A stretch of DNA of 64,000 nucleotides from Olivibacter domesticus. GTDB lineage: Bacteria; Bacteroidota; Bacteroidia; Sphingobacteriales; Sphingobacteriaceae. Made by a program: the position numbers and the translations under genes. The notes below the pieces were generated by a model. It worked only from the letters and a program-made list of their open reading frames with translations. It made no database searches and was not told where the DNA came from. Positions within the stretch are counted from its first letter, which is position 1; every line of letters starts with the position of its first letter. Shown piece after piece: positions 19,966 through 27,641 of this stretch. The DNA lies in contig NZ_FOAF01000006.1 in NCBI RefSeq assembly GCF_900109575.1, forward strand, positions 1-64,000, in the 5' to 3' direction.

Positions 19966-20910
19966 TCAATTTCGTGACAGATTAGTACTTTGATAAATTG
20001 TTCTAAGTTTTTCCAAAACATATTTATTATACAGATAAACTCCTTTTGCATTAATATGGCTTTGGTCCATAAAGAAAGAACGTGGCAGGGATTTCTCCTT
20101 GTTAAAATTATAATAGTTACCAAAGCCCTTCAGCGTGTTATCGAGCTCATCGTTATTTAAATAACTACTATATCGTTCCTTCGGTAAAGGCGCTTGCAGC
20201 ATAATATATTTGATATTACGCTCTTTTAGCATACTGATTATCCTTGTAAAAGATATCTCTTGTTCCTCAGAAATTTTCAGTGAAGAAGCAGGGAACGGCG
20301 CGTCCTCATATTCAGCAATATATGAGCGAACATAACCACCCTTCACATACTTCTCTCCGGGAATAGACTTATCTTTAAAATCTGATGAAAAGTGAAAAAG
20401 TTTATTCACTAAGGTGTAGAGCAGCGTATTATACACCCTTATATCAAATGTGCACAGTGCTTCGTACACCATATTTTTAGTTAACACTTCAACAGAAAGT
20501 AATTGACACATAGACTCTATTCCATCGTTATCAAGTAATGCCGGATAAATATCCAATACAACATATTTAGGATTTAATCTAGAAATATAGTGTTCTAATA
20601 ATATCTCAGTTTGTTTCAATGTTTGCGCAGATGTGCCAAGATTAAATGTTTTCAAACCAGTTTGTTTTGCTAAAAACTCGGTATCATATCCCCTGTAGGC
20701 ATGAGAAGAGCCTAGAATCAGCAGATCAACATTTTCCGTGCTATCGGCCTCATGAAGTCGCGTTGCCGTAAAATCACTGGCAGTATCATACTTAAAAGTA
20801 TTAGGCATCAAGCGTTGGGGTAAAAATCTTTTATTCAATACCAATAGGCAGGTATAAAGAATGAGCGCAAATACCCCAAATCCAGCAGAAGCTTTTAAAA
20901 ACTGTTTCAT
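19966..20910 (-). CDS. SGNH-type partner of the MBOAT O-acyltransferase
   Basis: Membrane-anchored periplasmic protein, 314 aa from the ATG at 20910. This start lies 5 bases after the MBOAT stop; a longer frame from 21018 would overlap that gene by about 100 bases and is rejected. One N-terminal membrane helix (residues 8-25) precedes an SGNH-like domain with LLILGSSHAYRGYD (Ser about 68-69) and a C-terminal FFMDQSHINAKG carrying the Asp and His of the triad. AlgJ/AlgX and DltD proteins have this layout and pass acyl groups delivered by an MBOAT channel to the polymer. Hence it likely acetylates the EPS in the periplasm. Confidence 0.8.
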   Translation of the reverse strand: MKQFLKASAGFGVFALILYTCLLVLNKRFLPQRLMPNTFKYDTASDFTATRLHEADSTENVDLLILGSSHAYRGYDTEFLAKQTGLKTFNLGTSAQTLKQTEILLEHYISRLNPKYVVLDIYPALLDNDGIESMCQLLSVEVLTKNMVYEALCTFDIRVYNTLLYTLVNKLFHFSSDFKDKSIPGEKYVKGGYVRSYIAEYEDAPFPASSLKISEEQEISFTRIISMLKERNIKYIMLQAPLPKERYSSYLNNDELDNTLKGFGNYYNFNKEKSLPRSFFMDQSHINAKGVYLYNKYVLEKLRTIYQSTNLSRN

Positions 20911-20915
20911 ACCAT

Positions 20916-22370
20916 TTAGAACTGAAAATAAATAAACTCCGCACCTCCAGTATTCATATACATACCTATACAGTAAACGAGCAGACCATAGATAGACCAA
21001 CGTATTATTCGAGGCCATTCAAGACCTAATGTTTCAATCGCATAGTTATTTTTCCGTCCCAACCATTCCACACATAAGAATGGCACTAACAACATGGCAC
21101 AAATCCTCGAAGAACGAAGTTCAGGATAATGAAAAGGATTAGGATCACTTCCGAACAAGAACATTCTACTAATATATTCGCCGGCATGTCCTAGGCTTTC
21201 TGCACGAAAGAATATCCATGCGAAAGTTGCTAAACCAAAGGTGAGTAACAATTGCCCCGTTTCTTTTAAAGAAGGTAATAAGCTATTTTCTGCCACAACC
21301 TGTGTCTCCCTATTTTTCTTTTTCCAGATCACCGAAGGCATAATAAATAAGGCATTTAGCCCTCCCCACACAATGAATGTCCAATTAGCGCCATGCCAAA
21401 AACCACTTACTAAGAAAATAATAAAAGTATTTCGAATAGTCATCCATAGAGACCCACGGCTTCCTCCCAATGGGATATATAAGTAGTCTCTAAACCACGA
21501 CGAAAGAGATATATGCCAACGCTTCCAAAACTCAGCGATATTTCTTGAAAAATAAGGATAATTAAAGTTCTTGAGGAGTTCAAAACCAAACAACCTAGCA
21601 GTCCCTAAAGCCATATCAGTATATCCAGAAAAATCACCATATATCTGAAAGGCAAACAATATAGCCCCCCAAACAAGCACTAATCCCGAGTATTGCTCCG
21701 TATTGTTAAAAATCGCATTCGCATATTCTGCACAATTATCTGCAATGACAATTTTTTTAATCAGCCCCCATAGAAATTGCTTTAACCCATCTACTGCCTG
21801 CTGGTATCTGAAAGTGCGTGCTTTTTCAACTTGAGGCAATAGATGGGTTGCACGTTCAATAGGTCCGGCAACCAGTAAGGGGAAAAAACTCACGAAAAGG
21901 GAGTATTCAACCCAATTGGTTGTTGGTTCGATCTTTTTATTATAGATATCAAGTACATATGAAAGTCCGTGGAATGTATAAAAAGAAATTCCTACCGGTA
22001 AGATGATATTTAAGGTGGTATAAGATGCTTTAAGGCCAAACACACCTATAAAATCGACAAAAGATGCTGCGAAAAAATTATAATACTTAAAGAAACCAAG
22101 GAAACCCAAGTTGATTCCAATACTAATTACCAACCAAATTTTTTTTCCAAGCTGCGAGTCCGATCTATAAATTTTCAACCCCGTTAGATAGTCCAATCCG
22201 GTTGAAAACGCCAATAAAAACAGAAAACGCCAATCCCAACAACTATAAAAGTAATAACTAGCAAATAAGAGTAGCCAGTTTTGCGTTTTTAGGGATTTAT
22301 TGGTTACAAACCAATATAATATAAAAACGATCGGAAAAAAAACAAGAAACGAAATAGAATTGAATAACAT
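20916..22370 (-). CDS. MBOAT family O-acyltransferase (AlgI-like)
   Basis: Polytopic membrane acyltransferase of 484 aa that moves acyl groups (usually acetyl) across the inner membrane. AlgI-family marks are GISFYTFHGLSYVLDIY, FFPLLVAGPIERATHLLPQ, QIYGDFSGYTDMALG, WHISLSSWFRDYLYIPLGGS and the catalytic His in SGFWHGANW (His326). Its immediate neighbour is an SGNH protein, so the two form an AlgI/AlgJ-like O-acetylation module. It is 73 bases downstream of gmd. Confidence 0.93.
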   Translation of the reverse strand: MLFNSISFLVFFPIVFILYWFVTNKSLKTQNWLLLFASYYFYSCWDWRFLFLLAFSTGLDYLTGLKIYRSDSQLGKKIWLVISIGINLGFLGFFKYYNFFAASFVDFIGVFGLKASYTTLNIILPVGISFYTFHGLSYVLDIYNKKIEPTTNWVEYSLFVSFFPLLVAGPIERATHLLPQVEKARTFRYQQAVDGLKQFLWGLIKKIVIADNCAEYANAIFNNTEQYSGLVLVWGAILFAFQIYGDFSGYTDMALGTARLFGFELLKNFNYPYFSRNIAEFWKRWHISLSSWFRDYLYIPLGGSRGSLWMTIRNTFIIFLVSGFWHGANWTFIVWGGLNALFIMPSVIWKKKNRETQVVAENSLLPSLKETGQLLLTFGLATFAWIFFRAESLGHAGEYISRMFLFGSDPNPFHYPELRSSRICAMLLVPFLCVEWLGRKNNYAIETLGLEWPRIIRWSIYGLLVYCIGMYMNTGGAEFIYFQF

Positions 22371-22443
22371 CCGTCTATTTTAAATTATTTTCTCAAATAT
22401 TATAGCTATTGAACATCCAAATCTTCATTTAACGAAAGCAATT

Positions 22444-23541
22444 CTAACCAGCCAGATGCTCCCACTGGGTCTTATTATCCTTTTTAAATACCTCTACATC
22501 CGCAGCAACCATTTCCCGACATAAAGCAGGTAAATCATATTCCGGCTCCCAGCCTAATTTAGTTTTTGATTTAGTAGGATCACCAATTAGCAATTCTACT
22601 TCTGTCGGACGGAAATAAGCAGGGTCTACCGACACAACCTCTTGGCCAACTTTTAGCTCAAATTCCGGATTAGTTACCGCCTTCACAAATCCTTTTTCAT
22701 TCACGCCTTCTCCCGTAAATTCAATCTCGGCTCCTACCTCTGCAAAGGCCATTTTTACAAAATCGCGTACTGGAGTAGTTATACCCGTCGCAATAACATA
22801 ATCTTCTGCCTTATCCTGTTGTAGTATAAGCCACATCGCTTTTACATAATCCTTTGCATGCCCCCAATCGCGACGAGCATCCAAATTACCCAAAAACATT
22901 TTTTCTTGTAGACCTAAGGAAATAGCCGCTACCGCCCTTGTAATCTTTCTTGTCACAAACGTTTCACCTCTTAAGGGGCTTTCATGGTTAAATAAAATAC
23001 CGTTACAGGCATACATATCATACGCTTCGCGGTAGTTTACTGTGATCCAATAACCATAAAGTTTAGCTACAGCATAAGGACTACGAGGATAGAAAGGAGT
23101 TGTTTCGCTTTGAGGTACTGCCTGTACTAGGCCATATAATTCCGAAGTAGATGCTTGATAAATACGCGTTTTCTTTTCCAATCCTAAAATCCGAATAGCT
23201 TCTAAAATTCTCAAAGTTCCAATTCCATCGGCATTAGCGGTGTATTCAGGGGTATCAAAACTTACTTTTACATGGCTCATTGCCGCCAAGTTATAAATTT
23301 CATCAGGCTGCGTTTCCTGAATAATACGGATAAGATTCGTGCTATCCGTCATGTCACCATAATGCAGCTTAAACCGTACATTCTCACTATGAGGATCTTG
23401 GTATAGATGGTCTATACGATCTGTATTGATGAGTGATGAGCGTCTTTTAATGCCATGCACCATATAGCCTTTTTCTAGTAGTAGTTCTGCTAAATAAGCG
23501 CCATCTTGTCCGTTTACGCCGGTAACTAATGCTGTTTTCAT
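22444..23541 (-). CDS. gmd: GDP-mannose 4,6-dehydratase
   Basis: Converts GDP-D-mannose to GDP-4-keto-6-deoxymannose, the precursor of GDP-fucose, GDP-rhamnose and GDP-perosamine. It has the extended-SDR start [23 protein letters not shown], the [20 protein letters not shown] signature, the active-site Ser/Thr in STSELYG and the YAVAK motif, plus [18 protein letters not shown]. Length 365 aa matches the family. No Fcl (GDP-fucose synthase), Rmd or Per gene follows within the window, so the reductase or aminotransferase must be encoded elsewhere or be replaced by another enzyme. Confidence 0.97.
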   Translation of the reverse strand: MKTALVTGVNGQDGAYLAELLLEKGYMVHGIKRRSSLINTDRIDHLYQDPHSENVRFKLHYGDMTDSTNLIRIIQETQPDEIYNLAAMSHVKVSFDTPEYTANADGIGTLRILEAIRILGLEKKTRIYQASTSELYGLVQAVPQSETTPFYPRSPYAVAKLYGYWITVNYREAYDMYACNGILFNHESPLRGETFVTRKITRAVAAISLGLQEKMFLGNLDARRDWGHAKDYVKAMWLILQQDKAEDYVIATGITTPVRDFVKMAFAEVGAEIEFTGEGVNEKGFVKAVTNPEFELKVGQEVVSVDPAYFRPTEVELLIGDPTKSKTKLGWEPEYDLPALCREMVAADVEVFKKDNKTQWEHLAG

Positions 23542-23560
23542 ATCTTACTTATTAATATAA

Positions 23561-24076
23561 TTAAATTGCTTGTTTATCTAAGAAATTGTCATTCAACCGC
23601 ACTACATCATGATCATCAGAAGGATTTTGCGCATCAACATGGTGCCATATTTGTGCGATTACGGCCCAATCTTTTAATCCTACCAAACGATGACGTTTAC
23701 CGGGACTTAATTCCATTAATTCATTTGATTGCTTTATAGATAACGTCCCTTCTTCATCGTTATCACTTGTTATCACCCCTACCTCCCCCACAAGCACCTG
23801 CCACCATTCGGCCCTTCGTAGATGATATTGCCATGCAATTGCGCGTTTTGGTTCAACCACTAAAATTTTCGGTTTCATTGGGAGATGAGGAGAAACGTAT
23901 TGATTCATTTTCCAATTTTTAAAGTACATCTTTGCAAACTGCATCGATTGGGCTTCGTCTATAAGAAGAAAACCGCCCCACGGTTGTGATTGATCTAAGC
24001 TAGCAATACGAAAACCTTGTAATGCGAGTTTGGCTTTCACTTCTTCAAAAAGATCACGCTTATATGAGATACGCAT
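23561..24076 (-). CDS. Cupin-domain protein, mannose-6-phosphate isomerase-like
   Basis: A 171-aa protein with a single type II cupin resembling the C-terminal domain of mannose-6-phosphate isomerase/GDP-mannose pyrophosphorylase (about residues 65-155: KILVVEPKRAIAWQYHLRRAEWWQVLVGEVGV, then ELSPGKRHRLVG). Databases often call such Bacteroidota proteins phosphoheptose isomerase, which the sequence does not support. As the first gene of the main EPS run, 19 bases before gmd, it may act in GDP-mannose supply. The residues LLIDEAQSMQFAKMYFKNW before the cupin are not typical of the isomerase catalytic domain, so activity is uncertain. Confidence 0.75.
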   Translation of the reverse strand: MRISYKRDLFEEVKAKLALQGFRIASLDQSQPWGGFLLIDEAQSMQFAKMYFKNWKMNQYVSPHLPMKPKILVVEPKRAIAWQYHLRRAEWWQVLVGEVGVITSDNDEEGTLSIKQSNELMELSPGKRHRLVGLKDWAVIAQIWHHVDAQNPSDDHDVVRLNDNFLDKQAI

Positions 24077-24233
24077 AATTGAAAATATTTAATCTTATAC
24101 AATCAACATGAATCCGAATATTACATCCCCAAAAATATTTCATGTTTTTCCCCTTATTATTGTCTTTCTAAACGTTCACTCAGCTCGTTTCGTCAAAATT
24201 CTACCCTGAGTAAGAAGGAGTTAACTCGCACTA

Positions 24234-24256
24234 AAAATATTACAGTATAATATTTT
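24234..24256. repeat. Perfect AT-rich inverted repeat, 9-base arms
   Basis: AAAATATTA (24234-24242), spacer CAGTA, TAATATTTT (24248-24256). It lies about 160 bases upstream of the first gene of the main EPS run and could be an operator; the low G+C makes chance more likely than for a mixed sequence. Confidence 0.5.
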
Positions 24257-24500
24257 CATAAAGCACGACATATAAATGAATATTTTTCAATTAATTAACC
24301 AAATCTTAACAACATTTTAAAATAAAAAGTCATTTTATTGGCTTTCTTCGAAAATAGCAAGCTTTTCAGAAGCAAACAAGATTTACCATTATACATGTGT
24401 ACCAACTACACAATAATGTGTAAATTTGTAGAAGTAAGTGTGATGGGAGATAAACGATTGTAAAAAAGGCACTAAACAACCATAGCCCTTATAGAAAGGA

Positions 24501-24514
24501 CTTCTTTAAAGAAG
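24501..24514. repeat. Perfect 14-base palindrome
   Basis: CTTCTTTAAAGAAG reads the same on both strands with no spacer. It lies between the small gene at 24572 and the EPS leader. A dimeric regulator could bind here. A related inverted repeat, with arms CTTCTTTT and AAAAGAAG, occurs at 51612-51632 between the GH29 and beta-helix genes. Confidence 0.5.
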
Positions 24515-24533
24515 AGACAAGGCCCGAAATCAG

Positions 24534-24563
24534 TTAATATTTGCTTCTTTTTGCAAAAATTAA
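24534..24563 (-). terminator. Stem-loop after the small gene, possible terminator
   Basis: Arms TTAATATTTGC (24534-24544) and GCAAAAATTAA (24553-24563) pair with one mismatch around an 8-base loop. It starts 9 bases beyond the stop codon of the small gene on the minus strand. No long U-run follows, so termination is only a possibility; an RNA-stabilising 3' hairpin is the alternative. Confidence 0.35.
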
Positions 24564-24571
24564 TTCTTTAA

Positions 24572-24763
24572 TTACTCGGCATAGAGTATAAGGTAATCAT
24601 TATCGATTTCAAAATCCTCATACACTAATTGGCGATCCGTATCAGCTCGTAAAAGAGATTTACCTTCACCTCTCTCTGCACAAATCTTAGCAAGTTCCCC
24701 CTCATTAAGATGCAGCCTCTGCCATTGCCCCAGTTTAGCCGGCATATTACTTTTATTATTCAT
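24572..24763 (-). CDS. Small hypothetical protein, 63 aa
   Basis: I do not recognise this protein. It starts at an ATG (MNNKSNMPAKLGQWQRLHL), is soluble and mixed-charge with an acidic C-terminal half (RQLVYEDFEIDNDYLILYAE), and has no signal or membrane segment. The amino-acid composition looks protein-like, unlike the translated AT-rich surroundings, and a stem-loop follows its stop. It lies between the phosphatase/WcaJ-like genes and the main EPS run on the same strand, so it may be a small regulator or partner of the EPS machinery. That role is inferred from position only. Confidence 0.5.
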   Translation of the reverse strand: MNNKSNMPAKLGQWQRLHLNEGELAKICAERGEGKSLLRADTDRQLVYEDFEIDNDYLILYAE

Positions 24764-25081
24764 TTACAATTAGGTTTTTATAAAAGCATCTAAGGTACAA
24801 AGGTAACCATATTAGCACGGGTAAATATACCTGTTTTCAAGTATATTATCTTCAATTACGCACATACCATTTGGTATTACTTTAGATAGCTGCACCAAAT
24901 ATCGGTAAATCAAACGTTTCCAAGTAGATATAAGCACGAAACGTGTATAAATAGAGAAAATTTGAGTATTAATTATTAAAGATTTAATAATAAGATCATC
25001 TTTGTTTAAAACCAATGTGTTTTGAAAAGGAGCTTATTCAATGCAACAGAATTAAAAGAACTGCAATAGCAGACAGATCAA
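24764..25081. other. Intergenic, no supported gene
   Basis: The 318 bases between the small gene and the phosphatase gene are AT-rich. A 67-codon frame at 24812-25015 on the minus strand has a composition expected of random AT-rich DNA (many Ile, Tyr, Leu) and no family resemblance. I see no tRNA or clear terminator. A short CACG-AAA-CGTG repeat lies near 24937 and is probably chance. Confidence 0.5.
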
Positions 25082-25816
25082 TTAAGAAAATAAAAGTTGA
25101 TTTTGCAGATTTAGTCCACCTAAATCTTTATGTGCTTGGCCACTTTTAACATATTGTGTAATCTTTCCTAAATGACGCTCATGGTGTAGATCAGTACCTA
25201 CCAGATCGTATAATCCATTTTTTATAAGGTACATGGTAGCTTTCGCTACTTCCTTGCCATAATAACCTGTTGGTGAAAGCAAATTCAATTGCAATAAGCA
25301 ACCTAGCTCCTTTAAACGGTGATATGCTTGCGGTTTTTGAAAATAAAAAGTATAGCGTTCAGGATGGGCCATAATAGGTTTATAGCCTTTCGTAACGATT
25401 TCAAAAATAGTTTGCTCCAGTTGCATGGGTTCTGCCAGCCAGGGCATTTCTATCAGCAAAAAATTATTAGGAAAAGTATTTAGTCTATTATTTTTTAACA
25501 AACTCGCGAATTGCTCTCCCAACATATGTTCAGCCGCAGCAAACGTGTAAGCATCTATATTTTCTTTTCTTAATTCATCCGTTAACGTATGATGTACTGC
25601 TGCAATTATTTCAGGAGTATTAGGGTACACTTCATCGTAAACATGAGGTGTTATGATAAAACGACTCAACCCTAGCGCTTGTAATTTTTTAATAAAATCA
25701 ATACTGGTGACAAGCGTTTGCACCCCGTCATCTATACCTGGTAAAAGGTGAGAATGTATATCCGTTCCCATCCATTGCAGATCTGTATGGCCTTGTTTTT
25801 TAAATAAACTAAACAT
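25082..25816 (-). CDS. PHP-type tyrosine phosphatase (CpsB/CapC/YwqE family)
   Basis: Manganese-dependent phosphatase expected to dephosphorylate the tyrosine cluster of the Wzc-like kinase. The ATG at 25816 (MFSLFKKQGH) is preferred; the longer frame would start with TTG. All PHP metal-site motifs are present: DIHSHLLPGIDDG (residues 19-31), ITPH (55-58), EH (96-97), MAHPERY (149-155) and VGTDLHH (206-212). Length 244 aa is typical. It is cotranscribed 48 bases after the WcaJ-like gene. A degenerate relative is encoded at 29370-30050. Confidence 0.93.
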   Translation of the reverse strand: MFSLFKKQGHTDLQWMGTDIHSHLLPGIDDGVQTLVTSIDFIKKLQALGLSRFIITPHVYDEVYPNTPEIIAAVHHTLTDELRKENIDAYTFAAAEHMLGEQFASLLKNNRLNTFPNNFLLIEMPWLAEPMQLEQTIFEIVTKGYKPIMAHPERYTFYFQKPQAYHRLKELGCLLQLNLLSPTGYYGKEVAKATMYLIKNGLYDLVGTDLHHERHLGKITQYVKSGQAHKDLGGLNLQNQLLFS

Positions 25817-25864
25817 TTTTCCTAATTTCAAACACCATCAATTCCTAACCAACCAATCGGCTAT

Positions 25865-27283
25865 CTAATAAGCCTGCTTGTCTCCAATAATCATTCTCCA
25901 AAAAGTCAAAAATATGATTTTTAAATCAAGTAAAAAGGCCCAATGTTCAATATACCAAATATCATGTTCAATTCGGGCTTTCAAGAGATTTGGGTTAGCA
26001 GATTCACCCCTTAACCCATTTACCTGTGCCCAACCGGTAATACCGGGTTTTGCCTGATGCCTTACCAAGTAATTTTTCACCAGATAGGTAGATTCGAGGT
26101 TCATTAACGAAGCATGAGGACGTGGTCCAACTACAGACATTTCTCCTCGTAATACGTTTAAAAACTGTGGAAATTCGTCCAAACTAGTTTTTCTCAAGAT
26201 CCTTCCTACCTTCGTTATACGCGGGTCATCTTTCTGCGCCTGTTGAAATTTACCTTGATTATTTGTGTCAGGCGCTTTTACATACATAGACCTAAATTTA
26301 TAACATAAAAAGGGTCTATTACGTTTTCCCCACCGTTCTTGTTTATAAAAAACAGGTCCTCTTGAATTCAATTTAATAGCAATAGCTATGATCGGGAAAA
26401 GCCACGAGCATACAAAAATTAGCACGAAACCGCTAAAAATCAAATCAAAACCCCGCTTTGCCGCCCGGTTATAAATATCCTCTAGCGGTTCATTACGCAC
26501 ACTTAATAAAGGAAATCCGCCTATCATACTAAAACTGTACATTCCAGGACTACTCATTTGGAACACATTCGGTATAATCCGTAAGCGCACGGCATGAGCA
26601 CTTAATACAGAAGCTATTTCCTTTGCATTATATGGTGCATCGGGCTCTTCCGTAATAAACACTTCATCAATATCATCGATATTTCCTAATGGCTGACCGC
26701 CCAACATCAACACTCTTCCGTCCTTTTCATTGCTTGCGGGACGAGAAAGACTTAGTACTCCTTGTACATAACGGACCAACTCATAACCGTAAAATTTGTT
26801 CTCACGGATATATTTACAAAATAATTGGCCGTTCTCTCCCCCCCCAATAACCAACGCTCTCCTTCTTAAATAGCCATGCCTAAAAACAAGCAAGTAGATT
26901 TTTTTTAGCAAAATTTTACTTAGCGGTATTAAAAACCCCAACAGTACACCATAAATCACTACAAAAGTTCTCGAATAATCATTTTCTTTCACCGCAAAAA
27001 TGAAAAGCACTACAAGCATAATTTGCCAAAGTATAGTGTTAGCAGTTTTAAAAAGTTCTCGCATTTGGTTCTCCTGTATTTTATCTTCGTATAAACGGCT
27101 TGAACGAGCAGTAAAATACCAGCCGCATAATAAAAACAATAAGAAACCTAAATCGTAAAGCCCCAGTTGATAAAAATACTCATAGTTACTCAGGCGAACA
27201 GCCACAAAAAACGAGAGAATAATAAAAAAGAAGTCTGAAACTACATGCGTAAAATGAAAGAAATAACGGCTACTTAAGTCCAT
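25865..27283 (-). CDS. Undecaprenyl-phosphate glucose/galactose phosphotransferase (WcaJ-like)
   Basis: Initiates the EPS repeat unit by moving a hexose-1-phosphate to undecaprenyl phosphate on the inner membrane. The N-terminal half has four membrane helices and a CoA-binding-like domain (RRRALVIGGGENGQLFCKYI). The C-terminal bacterial sugar-transferase domain (from about residue 275) has AAKRGFDLIFSGFVLIFV, SRGPVFYKQERWGKRNRPF, CYKFRSMYVKAPD, RKTSLDEFPQFLNVLRGEMSVVGPRPH and KPGITGWAQVNGLRGE. Length 472 aa fits. It is the first gene of the whole minus-strand EPS region; the regulatory unit starting at 27642 is divergent from it. Confidence 0.96.
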   Translation of the reverse strand: MDLSSRYFFHFTHVVSDFFFIILSFFVAVRLSNYEYFYQLGLYDLGFLLFLLCGWYFTARSSRLYEDKIQENQMRELFKTANTILWQIMLVVLFIFAVKENDYSRTFVVIYGVLLGFLIPLSKILLKKIYLLVFRHGYLRRRALVIGGGENGQLFCKYIRENKFYGYELVRYVQGVLSLSRPASNEKDGRVLMLGGQPLGNIDDIDEVFITEEPDAPYNAKEIASVLSAHAVRLRIIPNVFQMSSPGMYSFSMIGGFPLLSVRNEPLEDIYNRAAKRGFDLIFSGFVLIFVCSWLFPIIAIAIKLNSRGPVFYKQERWGKRNRPFLCYKFRSMYVKAPDTNNQGKFQQAQKDDPRITKVGRILRKTSLDEFPQFLNVLRGEMSVVGPRPHASLMNLESTYLVKNYLVRHQAKPGITGWAQVNGLRGESANPNLLKARIEHDIWYIEHWAFLLDLKIIFLTFWRMIIGDKQAY

Positions 27284-27641
27284 ATGAAGTAAATTATGAG
27301 AAGATATTACACAGTAAAGAGCATTTTTAAGGCAAAAACGCGCTTAGCAAAAACCATACCGCTATATTATAATATAACAAAAATCCAGCACTCTTTATTT
27401 TTTATTCACACCTCATAAAAATCTCGCTTTATGTACTTTTTGTTCATGGAACCTGATTAAATAATAAACTCATGCAAAAAAATGACATACTTGTCAAAAA
27501 ATCAACACACACATAAACAATTTATAAATGTTTATACACAATTATTGATAAATTTGGCATGATTTTTACACTTAATTGTAAAATTGTTAACGAATTTCAA
27601 CAATTATTCACATAAAATTTATATAATTTTAACACATACAT
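27284..27641. promoter_or_regulatory. Divergent intergenic region between EPS initiation genes and regulatory unit
   Basis: The 358 bases are very AT-rich and must contain promoters for both directions. A block made of TAATTGTAA (27573-27581), TTAAC (27587-27591) and CAACAATTATTCACAT (27598-27613) recurs with similar order upstream of the glycosidase at 54755. Within it AATTGTT (27582-27588) and AACAATT (27599-27605) form an inverted repeat. These could be binding sites of the neighbouring LytTR regulator; this is inference. Confidence 0.5.
27549..27556 (+). promoter_or_regulatory. Possible -7 promoter element for the kinase operon
   Basis: TAAATTTG matches the Bacteroidota -7 consensus TAnnTTTG, 86 bases before the GTG start of the kinase gene. 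No clear TTG -33 element is seen about 20 bases upstream, so the call rests on one half of the promoter only. Confidence 0.35.

Larger units (their letters stand above)
24077..24571 (-). promoter_or_regulatory. Long AT-rich leader of the main EPS operon
   Basis: A stretch of 495 bases without a convincing gene, lying upstream of the cupin/gmd run. It holds an AT-rich inverted repeat at 24234-24256 (arms AAAATATTA and TAATATTTT), a perfect 14-base palindrome at 24501-24514 (CTTCTTTAAAGAAG) and a stem-loop at 24534-24563 behind the small gene. On the minus strand TATTTTTG at 24130-24137 fits the Bacteroidota -7 pattern TAnnTTTG, though no matching -33 TTG is seen at the expected distance. The length suggests a long 5' untranslated region or operator array controlling the EPS operon. 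Confidence 0.5.

Noticed and set aside
20911-21018. N-terminal extension of the SGNH protein up to 21018
   Set aside because: It would overlap the MBOAT gene by about 100 bases; the ATG at 20910 follows the MBOAT stop by 5 bases and opens with a normal membrane anchor.
24812-25015. A 67-codon minus-strand frame between the small gene and the phosphatase gene
   Set aside because: Its composition (many Ile, Tyr, Leu) is what AT-rich non-coding DNA yields, and there is no family resemblance.
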